From JAGWNR01 sp964565685 (GTDB lineage: Bacteria; Patescibacteriota; Minisyncoccia; Phycocordibacterales; PALSA-1337): 64,000 nt of DNA. The notes beneath the pieces are model-generated. The model searched no databases. It saw nothing but the letters and a program-made list of their open reading frames with translations, and was not told the DNA's origin. Below, piece after piece: positions 42,303 through 49,083 of the stretch (the stretch's first letter is position 1; every line of letters starts with the position of its first letter). The translations under genes and the position numbers were made by a program. The stretch lies in contig CAZMFR010000001.1 of assembly GCA_964565685.1 (NCBI GenBank), positions 62,001 through 126,000 of the forward strand, written 5' to 3'.

Positions 42303-42538
42303 TGTTCGCGCCAAGAGGTGCGCGGTCGCGGGGGTTATTTTACGTCCGCTTCGTACCACCTTACTCTTTGCGCCTGCGCATATTGGCGTGGCGGACGCGC
42401 CACGGTATTGCGAAGCAATTACGTGAAGCGCGGGAGCCATGCGGATATGCGCGTCTTCAGGCGCGTCACTATCTGCTAATGAAGCGGACAGGTGAACTAG
42501 CGCTTGTTCCGCGACCGCGTACTGCTTGGCGCGGCACT
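42303..42538. repeat. GC-rich nested inverted repeat (235 bp), MITE- or replication-origin-like
   Basis: Three pairs of arms nest inside each other. The outer arms are 42307-42331 and 42509-42533 (CGCGCCAAG and GCGGTCGCGG matched with CCGCGACCGC and CTTGGCGCG). The middle arms are GTCCGCTTC (42344-42352) and GAAGCGGAC (42481-42489). The inner arms are GCGCCTG-CGCATAT (42370-42383) and ATATGCG (42445-42451) plus CAGGCGC (42458-42464). The centre has hairpins GTGGCG-GACG-CGCCAC (42388-42403) and ATTGC-GAA-GCAAT (42407-42419). It is far more GC-rich than the element around it. This fills the 302-bp gap between the DUF3761 and Cys-rich protein genes; no gene is called in it. Confidence 0.85.
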
Positions 42539-42540
42539 TA

Positions 42541-42774
42541 CTATAGGCTGATCATTGGCCTATTTTTGAGTGTCCAATCTCTTACGACTTTTTTCCTTTT
42601 CTCCATAAAATACGTGGTTGGTATTTCCGGATGTCTAATTAGAAATTCGGCATAATTGCAGCCACTACAGGCATCAGTAATTACTTCCGGTTTATAGGTC
42701 ACGTGATACACGATTTTTGCATCTTCCTCACGGTACACGTCTTTGCATATTGGACATATTTTATTATCGTTCAT
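42541..42774 (-). CDS. Small zinc-ribbon-like protein, 77 aa
   Basis: The product has two Cys pairs, CPICKDVYREEDAK and DACSGCNYAEFLIRHPEIP, with spacing fit for a zinc ribbon. The rest is basic (MEKRKKVVRDW). It may bind nucleic acid. Its stop codon lies directly next to the nested inverted repeat. It follows the 327-aa gene by 12 bp, so they likely form an operon. Function unknown. Confidence 0.65.
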   Translation of the reverse strand: MNDNKICPICKDVYREEDAKIVYHVTYKPEVITDACSGCNYAEFLIRHPEIPTTYFMEKRKKVVRDWTLKNRPMISL

Positions 42775-42786
42775 TTTTGTATTTGT

Positions 42787-43770
42787 TTAATCTCCAGATT
42801 TTCTATTTCTCTTCCTTCGTATTCTTGCATCACCTAGCTGCAATATCCTCATCATTGACTGAAATGCTGGTGAATTTAGGTATTCAAATCCTTTGATGGC
42901 CGCTTCCTTCTGCTTCTCGATCGATTCGTGCTGAAATATTGGGATTATCAAAGCCTTGATCATCGAGAACATATCGTAAAATATTTTTGTCGTCTGTCCA
43001 TGTAACGCATCCTTAAATTTATCCTCGCTACTGAATTGTTGGACGGCTTCTTTAAGTTCAAGCTTTAGTATAGGGTCGTCTTTCGGATTTAAAATTTTTA
43101 CCTTGTTTTTCTCTAAAATAGAAAAGTATTCCGGAAAATTCCTATTGATGTAGTTCAAGACATACCAGCCCCATCTTTCGAGGAGTACGCTCTGTATTTT
43201 GCCGGTATCAGAAAGATGTATACGCCTGCATATATTCGCCAATCCCCTGCCAAGATATACCTCGCACTCCGGTTCAGAAATACTTTTTAAAATACCGAGC
43301 AGGGTGCAATAGAGAAGGGTTCTGCTGTCGAAAGCGCTGACGCTTGTAAAAGCTTCTTGCAGTTCATCTATGTCTGATTCCAAGGAAATCTCCTTTGACT
43401 GTTTTACGTCCGCTTTCATTGCGACTATGACATTCTCCATGTATTCATCTTTTTTATACACCTCATTCCAATCTTCTCCGTCGATAATCCCATGAAAAAG
43501 CTGCTTCATGAGCTTGTCCGCAAATTCAAACGTCTTCTCGCTCGGCGGCATAACAAACTTTTGAGCGTACCTATTGAAATTTCTCTCCATCGTCTCTTTC
43601 TTTATCTGCGGCTCATGCCTGTCACACGTCCCATTACAGTCCGAGCTACAGCGATAATTCCTGCCCGATAGCACGAGATTGTGAGACGACGATGAAAACA
43701 TCAAAGAACCCGCTTTAAAGAACGGCGGCTTTACCATTTCAAACTGGATTATTTCTTGTTCATTTTTCAT
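42787..43770 (-). CDS. Hypothetical protein of the integrated element, 327 aa
   Basis: No family was recognised. The N-terminal part has a Cys cluster CSSDCNGTCDRHEP that could bind a metal. The remainder is mostly alpha-helical and soluble with a basic C-terminus (RIRRKRNRKSGD). It is divergent from the small gene leading to the replication initiator. Given its location it may act in element maintenance or regulation; this is inference from position only. Confidence 0.68.
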   Translation of the reverse strand: MKNEQEIIQFEMVKPPFFKAGSLMFSSSSHNLVLSGRNYRCSSDCNGTCDRHEPQIKKETMERNFNRYAQKFVMPPSEKTFEFADKLMKQLFHGIIDGEDWNEVYKKDEYMENVIVAMKADVKQSKEISLESDIDELQEAFTSVSAFDSRTLLYCTLLGILKSISEPECEVYLGRGLANICRRIHLSDTGKIQSVLLERWGWYVLNYINRNFPEYFSILEKNKVKILNPKDDPILKLELKEAVQQFSSEDKFKDALHGQTTKIFYDMFSMIKALIIPIFQHESIEKQKEAAIKGFEYLNSPAFQSMMRILQLGDARIRRKRNRKSGD

Positions 43771-43851
43771 TCCGCAAGTGAAGCCTATATTTTAAGCCTT
43801 TAAACGAAATTCATCAAATTTTACGCCAAAAGCTCCTTGTAACCTGTGCCC

Positions 43852-44052
43852 ATGCAATCGTTCAACCAATTATTGATCATACGCATACAGGCATATTTCA
43901 AAAAGAAATACGGGTTAAGTATTTCTGATGAAACTGCAAACGAATACCTTGATTCATTGGGTGGAGTGTTTGCTGTGTTTGCCGAGAGCGAGGGAGGGCT
44001 GCCGCCGCCTGAACTCCTTGAGGAGGAAGGCGGGGCAGCCCCCGCTTCATGA
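43852..44052 (+). CDS. Small conserved-looking protein upstream of the replication initiator
   Basis: The 66-aa product reads MQSFNQLLIIRIQAYFKKKY then GLSISDETANEYLDSLGGVF, a short helical protein, with a Pro/Glu/Ala tail. I recall similar small proteins ahead of Rep genes in CPR mobile elements, but cannot confirm that. The start at ATG 43852 is preferred over an in-frame GTG 43846. A GCGGGG / CCCCGC hairpin lies within its 3' end (44031-44046). Confidence 0.6.
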   Translation: MQSFNQLLIIRIQAYFKKKYGLSISDETANEYLDSLGGVFAVFAESEGGLPPPELLEEEGGAAPAS

Positions 44053-44139
44053 CTTGCTAATTACCTAACAAGGGACAATCAGCAAATTACTTACTTATTA
44101 ACTTATTAATTAATTCATTACATAAATGAAAACAAAACA

Positions 44140-44919
44140 ATGGGATACAACAAATTCATCACCTACGGAAACAACGTCGAAACCTTCTACTACGAACGAC
44201 CTCTGCCGGTTCGCCACGGACAACGCCGAGTCAATAAGGCACGAGATGTTTGTGAGAGTGTGGCTAATGATCCAAGCGATACACTTCGACGAGAGGAATT
44301 CGAGGGCAAGCGCAAAGATAACGCACGACGCGCATCTGTGGTTTTTAGACGCCTCGTCATGGCTAACCTTGGGGGATCTGCAAACCCTCTACTCCTTACT
44401 CTTACATACCGGGACAACCAAGAAGACCTGCATGTCGGATACCACGATTTCGGCTCTTTTATCCAATCTCTCCGCCATAAATTCGGCACATCGTTTAGAT
44501 ACATCGCCGTACCGGAATTTCAAAAACGTGGAGCAGTTCATTTCCACGCTCTCGTCTGGGGGCTACCCGAAAGTGTCTATCAAGAAGAGAGACATACCAG
44601 ACTGGTTGCCGGGCTTTGGAAGCATGGCTTCGTCTACATGAAGGAGACTGATGGGCATGAAAAGCTTTCATCTTACTTGACCAAGTATATGGCTAAATCA
44701 TTCATAGATTACAGGTTAAAGAATCAGAAAGCGTATGTCTGCTCAAAAAATATGAAAAGGCCTGTGATCGAATCCGGCCTATCAAACTTCGCCATGAGCA
44801 TTATGTCCGAAGACTGGGGAATCGACAAAATGAAGCCGACAAAAGAAAAAAGCTATGAGACAAAATGGTTAGGAAAAGCAGATCACAAAACTTATACACT
44901 TCCTCCCGCACTTGCCTGA
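44140..44919 (+). CDS. rep: HUH-type rolling-circle replication initiator (Rep)
   Basis: Rep nicks the origin and joins to the 5' DNA end to start rolling-circle replication. The 259-aa product has motif 1 LLLTLTYR (85-91), motif 2 (HUH) AVHFHALVWG with H134 and H136, and motif 3 with two tyrosines YLTKYMAK (Y179 and Y183). Two catalytic tyrosines are the hallmark of Rep proteins of ssDNA phages and some plasmids. It has no helicase domain. It lies between the small gene and the serine recombinase, all on the plus strand. AT-rich TATTAATTAATT sequences precede both this gene and the recombinase gene. An overlapping frame (44126-44641) is a shadow. Confidence 0.85.
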   Translation: MGYNKFITYGNNVETFYYERPLPVRHGQRRVNKARDVCESVANDPSDTLRREEFEGKRKDNARRASVVFRRLVMANLGGSANPLLLTLTYRDNQEDLHVGYHDFGSFIQSLRHKFGTSFRYIAVPEFQKRGAVHFHALVWGLPESVYQEERHTRLVAGLWKHGFVYMKETDGHEKLSSYLTKYMAKSFIDYRLKNQKAYVCSKNMKRPVIESGLSNFAMSIMSEDWGIDKMKPTKEKSYETKWLGKADHKTYTLPPALA

Positions 44920-44982
44920 ATTTTTTTCTCGTATACAATTCCCTTTATCTTATTCTAATTTATTAATTAATTTTTTACTCCA

Positions 44983-46497
44983 ATGAAATACATCATCTAT
45001 TGCCGAAAATCCACTGATACCGAGGACAAACAAGTGATGTCTTTGGAGTCTCAAGAAAGTGAGCTCAAAAGAATCGCCGAGCAAAACAAGCTCGATGTTT
45101 TGGAGATTCTCTTTGAAAGCAAGTCCGCAAAATCAGAGGGTCGTCCTGTCTTTAACAAAATGATGGAAACGATAAAGAAAGGCAAAGCTCATGGGATCAT
45201 ATGCTGGAAGCTCGATCGTCTTGCCAGAAATTTCATCGATGGCGGCAAGATCATTGATTCCTTGCAAAAAGGCATCATCAAAGAGATCAGAACGTATGAG
45301 GGCCTTCACCTCCCTTCTGATAACGTGCTTATGCTCTCTATGCAGTTCGGCATGGCTAATCAATACATTCGTGATCTTTCAACCAACGTGAAGCGCGGAA
45401 ACCGTGCGAAACTTGAGCGTGGAGAATGGCCTAATCATGCCCCGCTCGGATATGTGAATGACAAGGCGACGAAGACGGTGAAAATCGACAAGAATTTTGC
45501 TCCGTACATTGTAAGGGCTTATGAACTTTACCTTACCGGCGGATATACGCTTAAACAAATAACAAAAGTCCTCTATGACGAAGGCCTACGTACAAAGACA
45601 GGCGGCATGTGCAGATCAAATCAGATACATCGGTTCTTTCTTACTCGCTTTTACTGTGGTCTCATGGAACGAGACGGAAAAATATATCAAGGAAAGCACC
45701 AGGCTATCATTTCAGTCGATCAATTTAACAAGGCTCAAGAGATTCTGCACGGCCGTGCTCACCCTCATCCTAAAAAGTATTTCTACTCCGCTCAAGGGTT
45801 TTTGAAATGCGATAACTGCGGTTGTGCTTTGACTGTCGATACCCGCAAAGGATTCAAGTATTACTACTGCACCAACGGAAAAGGCATCTGTGATCAGCAC
45901 AAGGGATATATGCGCTCGGAGTATGTTGATAAAGCTCTATCCGATGTTTTTAAAGCGCTTCAATATGATCCGGAATTGATCGAAATATCATACGAGGCAT
46001 ACAAAGCTAGAAATCAGGACAAGTTCGTCTACGTTGAAACTGCCAAAGAGAACCTCTTAAACGAGCTAAACGCCCTTACAGAGAAAGAATCCTTGTTAGT
46101 CGATAGTTATACTTCCCAAGTCCTCCGGAAAGACTTATACGAGCAGAAAATGCTTGATATCGAAAACAGGCGGGTTGAGCTTAAAAAGCAGCTATCTGAA
46201 GTGGAGATAAAAGGCGGGGTATCCGTCCATACTCTCGAACAGATCAAAAATATATTTCTGGACGGCAGTAGAGCCTCAGAAAAATATTTGACGCTCGATG
46301 AATATGAAAAGAGAAAAATGCTCGAAAAGCTGCTCTCGAACGCAACGTTCAAAAACAAATCTGTGGCTCAATACATATTTAAAAACCCATTTGCCATACT
46401 TGCAAATAGCCCTAAAAATACCGATTTACCGAGTCTGCTGCGGGGCTTGGATTCGAACCAAGATGACAGCTTTCAGAGAGCTGCATCCTACCATTAG
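44983..46497 (+). CDS. Large serine recombinase (site-specific integrase)
   Basis: The 504-aa enzyme integrates and excises the element. The resolvase domain starts MKYIIYCRKSTDTED with the nucleophile S10, and has SLESQESELKRIAEQ, GIICWKLDRLARNFIDGG. The recombinase domain follows (NHAPLGYVNDKATKTVKIDKN, YTLKQITKVLYDEGLRTKTGG). The zinc-ribbon domain has FLKCDNCGCALTVDTRKG and YYYCTNGKGICDQH, and a long coiled coil precedes the C-terminus. The last 20 codons (LRGLDSNQDDSFQRAASYH) are read from the antisense of the tRNA-Gln gene. Integrases ending in a tRNA typically mark an attachment site. Confidence 0.95.
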   Translation: MKYIIYCRKSTDTEDKQVMSLESQESELKRIAEQNKLDVLEILFESKSAKSEGRPVFNKMMETIKKGKAHGIICWKLDRLARNFIDGGKIIDSLQKGIIKEIRTYEGLHLPSDNVLMLSMQFGMANQYIRDLSTNVKRGNRAKLERGEWPNHAPLGYVNDKATKTVKIDKNFAPYIVRAYELYLTGGYTLKQITKVLYDEGLRTKTGGMCRSNQIHRFFLTRFYCGLMERDGKIYQGKHQAIISVDQFNKAQEILHGRAHPHPKKYFYSAQGFLKCDNCGCALTVDTRKGFKYYYCTNGKGICDQHKGYMRSEYVDKALSDVFKALQYDPELIEISYEAYKARNQDKFVYVETAKENLLNELNALTEKESLLVDSYTSQVLRKDLYEQKMLDIENRRVELKKQLSEVEIKGGVSVHTLEQIKNIFLDGSRASEKYLTLDEYEKRKMLEKLLSNATFKNKSVAQYIFKNPFAILANSPKNTDLPSLLRGLDSNQDDSFQRAASYH

Positions 46498-46508
46498 ATG
46501 ATCCCGCA
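46438..46508 (-). tRNA. tRNA-Gln (anticodon CTG), attachment site of the integrated element
   Basis: A full cloverleaf folds on the minus strand. The anticodon stem CAGCT / AGCTG has loop CTCTGAA, giving anticodon CTG (Gln). The T arm is CTTGG / CCAAG with loop TTCGAAT, and the D arm is ATC / GAT. Acceptor pairs TGCGGGA / CCCCGCA leave one A-C mismatch at position 7:66. The discriminator is G and CCA is not encoded. The serine recombinase gene overlaps its 3' 60 nt on the opposite strand. Confidence 0.93.
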
Positions 46509-46595
46509 ATGGAAAACGATGGGAAAAAGCCTTTCGGCATTTGCAGGATAGCGCAAAAAAGGTTATAAAACAAGCAGAAGAAAGGAAAAACACGC

Positions 46596-46919
46596 ATGAA
46601 TGATACGCCTTGCAGAGAGACAGCGCCTAATGTAAATGACCTGATCGCCCGTCTAGCCAGCCTTCGTAACAAGGGGGTGCTATGGATGTGGAAACCTCGG
46701 GACGAGTACGACAAGCAGCCGCTCCGAGACGAAGGCAAGAAAATCGTCGAGGAGCTCGTCAAACGATGCCTTCAATACGACGTCGCGCCATTCTGTTGCG
46801 TCGACGGCGGAGATCTGACTTGCACCGTCGATGGCATCGTCTCGCTCAACTCGCTCGAATACGACGATCTTGTGGGCAAAGCCGCGCATCTGCCTGCGCC
46901 GAAAATGGCGAAAAAATAA
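46596..46919 (+). CDS. Hypothetical protein, 107 aa
   Basis: No family was recognised. The product is soluble and begins MNDTPCRETAPNVNDLIARLASLRNKGVLWMWKP, then has a helix KKIVEELVKRCLQYDVAPFCCVDGGDLTCTVDG. Four Cys residues lie close together in the middle. GAAAGGA lies about ten bases before ATG 46596, a Shine-Dalgarno start. It is followed by two intrinsic terminators, so it is a single-gene unit just outside the integrated element. Confidence 0.7.
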   Translation: MNDTPCRETAPNVNDLIARLASLRNKGVLWMWKPRDEYDKQPLRDEGKKIVEELVKRCLQYDVAPFCCVDGGDLTCTVDGIVSLNSLEYDDLVGKAAHLPAPKMAKK

Positions 46920-46924
46920 AGCAG

Positions 46925-46959
46925 AAATCACGCTTCGAGCGATCGAGGGCGTGATTTTT
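46925..46959 (+). terminator. Intrinsic terminator after the 107-aa gene
   Basis: The stem AAATCACGC / GCGTGATTT with a 15-nt loop is followed by TTC. Confidence 0.8.
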
Positions 46960-47001
46960 CTTTCCCATCTTTGGTTTTCTGGCCTTTCAAGCTTGTTACC
47001 G

Positions 47002-47026
47002 GGCGCCTTCTACAGCGCCTTTTTTT
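47002..47026 (+). terminator. Second intrinsic terminator overlapping the pyrG 3' end
   Basis: The stem GGCGC / GCGCC with loop CTTCTACA is followed by TTTTTTT. It overlaps the stop codon of the converging pyrG gene. Confidence 0.7.
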
Positions 47027-48986
47027 CGGTCTCTTCTTCCCTTCCTTCGCTGCCCTCTTTTTCCTTTTTTATTTTTTCCATTCCTTCTTTTTTTCCTTTC
47101 TCCTTCTTTGCTTTCGCAGCTTTCATGAATTCGGTGAAAAGAGGATGCGGCATGAGAGGTCTTGCCAGAAATTCAGGGTGAAATTGGGTGCCAAGAAAGA
47201 ATGGATGCACCGATCGCGGCAATTCGGCGATCTCCATCAGAGTGCCGTCAGGCGACTTGCCAGAAAAGACGAGACCTCCCTTTTCGAGCTTTTCAATATA
47301 TCTCGGGTTGACCTCAAATCGGTGCCTGTGACGTTCTTTTATTGTAATCGGCCTCTGACTTTTATTTTTTATTTTGCCTTCGGCCTTCGACTCGGCACTT
47401 TCGATTTTAGACTTGGCTTCTGAATATGCCTCATAAGCTATAGTCCCAGGAACAAGCATGGCAGGATAGGATCCCAACCTCATCGATCCGCCATAATTTT
47501 TGTCTTCCATTTTTTTCTTTTGGTCAAGCATGATATCGATGACGGGATTCTTTGTCTTTGGATCTATCTCCGTCGTGTTTGCATCTCCTAGGCCTAGCTT
47601 GTGCCGCGCATATTCGACAGTCATCAGTTGCATGCCATAGCAGAGACCGAAATATGGGATTTGATGCTCCCTTGCGTATTTTATGACGTTCAGCTTGCCT
47701 TCTATGCCAGTCGAGCCAAAACCACCCGGTACGATGATACCGTCAAAAGAGTCCAGTTTTGAGTAGTCGATCCTGCCGTCTATGCCTTTTGAATCCGGCT
47801 TCATGGATTTTATGGGCTTTTGGCTTTCGACCTCCTCGAACTCCGTCGCATTGACCGCTTCTATCATCGCCTTCACTCCTGCTTCGCGCGCGGAGAATTT
47901 TATGGCTTCAAGCACAGATAGATACGCATCGGTCAGGATAAATTCGCCTGTGGCGAAATATTTGCCGACTATAGCTATCCGTACCGGATGGTCAGAATGG
48001 TCTTTTATTTCCCTTGCCATTTTTTTCCATTCGAGGAAATCTGTGAATCTGTCTTTCTTGCCGGAAATCTTTGTCATTTTACCCGTGGGATTCTTTGCGT
48101 TGTTCCTCTTGACCGCCTTGACCAAAGCATTCTTTTCCAATTTCAAGGAATTCATGACGATCTGTCCTAGGCCATCGTGGTCAAAATTCACCGGCACGTC
48201 ATATATGCTCTCGATATCTGGCGCAGAGATGACATGGTCCGGAAGGATATTGCAAGCCACAGCGATCTTTTCCTTGCGACGAGCATCGAGAGGCCGATCG
48301 GCGCGGGCGACGATGATATCGGTGTTCACTCCATAAGAAGCCAATTGATGGACCGCGTGTTGAGTCGGACGCGTCTTCATTTCTCCTAGCTTTGACGGCA
48401 CAGGAAGATATGAGACCATTATAAAGATGACATCGTCGGGATGGCGGATCTTCAGAAAACGCGCCGCTTCGATGAACATAACATTCTGATAATCTCCGAC
48501 AGTGCCGCCGATTTCGATGATAGAGATATCTGATTTCGATATTTTTGCCGCATGCTCGAATCTGTGAACGATCTCGTCTCGTATATGTGGAACTGCTTCG
48601 ACGCATTTGCCGCCATAGCCGAGAGAACGTTCGCGATCGATGACAGATTTATAGACCATGCCGCTGGTCATATAATCGGCGGCAGTGGCATCGCGATTCA
48701 GGAATCGCTCATAATTGCCCATGTCCTGGTCTGTCTCTAGTCCGCTGTCGAGGACAAAAACCTCGCCGTGTTCGGTCGGATTCATCGTCCCTGCGTCGAC
48801 GTTCAGATACGGGTCGACTTTGACCAAATTGACCGAAAATCCTTGCGCCGAGAAGAGCGTGCCGATAGAAGATGTAGCGACGCCTTTGCCTACTCCGGAC
48901 ATCACGCCGCCGATGACGAATATGTATTTGTGATTCTGTTTGGATATTCTCGCTGGTCTCCTTGTTTTAGCCGTTCGGGATTTCAT
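47010..48986 (-). CDS. pyrG: CTP synthase with in-frame insertions and a charged tail
   Basis: PyrG makes CTP from UTP with glutamine. The synthase domain has FVIGGVMSGVGKGVATSSIG, VDPYLNVDAGTMNPTEHGEVFVLDSGLETDQDMGNYERFL and RPLDARRKEKIAV. The amidotransferase domain has FGLCYGMQLMTVEYA with the nucleophile Cys (GLCYGMQ in place of the usual GICLGMQ) and GTQFHPEF. The length of 658 exceeds the usual 530-550. There is a short insertion (EVESQKPIKSMKPDSKGIDG), another encoded by repeat DNA (AKSKIESAESKAEGKIKNKSQ) and a Lys/Glu tail of about 35 residues. TAGAAT lies six bases before ATG 48986. Confidence 0.96.
   Translation of the reverse strand: MKSRTAKTRRPARISKQNHKYIFVIGGVMSGVGKGVATSSIGTLFSAQGFSVNLVKVDPYLNVDAGTMNPTEHGEVFVLDSGLETDQDMGNYERFLNRDATAADYMTSGMVYKSVIDRERSLGYGGKCVEAVPHIRDEIVHRFEHAAKISKSDISIIEIGGTVGDYQNVMFIEAARFLKIRHPDDVIFIMVSYLPVPSKLGEMKTRPTQHAVHQLASYGVNTDIIVARADRPLDARRKEKIAVACNILPDHVISAPDIESIYDVPVNFDHDGLGQIVMNSLKLEKNALVKAVKRNNAKNPTGKMTKISGKKDRFTDFLEWKKMAREIKDHSDHPVRIAIVGKYFATGEFILTDAYLSVLEAIKFSAREAGVKAMIEAVNATEFEEVESQKPIKSMKPDSKGIDGRIDYSKLDSFDGIIVPGGFGSTGIEGKLNVIKYAREHQIPYFGLCYGMQLMTVEYARHKLGLGDANTTEIDPKTKNPVIDIMLDQKKKMEDKNYGGSMRLGSYPAMLVPGTIAYEAYSEAKSKIESAESKAEGKIKNKSQRPITIKERHRHRFEVNPRYIEKLEKGGLVFSGKSPDGTLMEIAELPRSVHPFFLGTQFHPEFLARPLMPHPLFTEFMKAAKAKKEKGKKEGMEKIKKEKEGSEGREEETEKKAL
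47385..47420. repeat. GACTTTCGACTCGGC-type repeat inside pyrG
   Basis: The plus-strand sequence CCTTCGACTCGGCACTTTCG followed by ATTTTAGACTT resembles units in mnmA (9123-9180). It stays in frame and encodes a charged insertion within the amidotransferase domain of CTP synthase. Confidence 0.6.
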
Positions 48987-49083
48987 ATCGCTATTCTAGT
49001 TAAAGGAAAAGAAAGTTGCAAGGGGCGGTCTGCCAGATGGCACGACAATCCGGATGGCGCAAGCCAGCAGCAATATAATGGGT

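Noticed and set aside
42303..42538. Retron msr-msd RNA
   Set aside because: No reverse transcriptase gene lies near.
42258..42655. Plus-strand open frames across the nested inverted repeat
   Set aside because: The translations are Arg-rich and non-domain-like, and the DNA is dominated by palindromic structure.
44126..44641. Open frame of 171 codons overlapping the Rep gene
   Set aside because: The overlapping 259-codon frame has all three HUH motifs; the other is a shadow.
39161..46508. Interpretation of the element as an intact filamentous or microvirus-like prophage
   Set aside because: No Zot-type ATPase, capsid or coat protein was recognised; only Rep and integrase support mobility.
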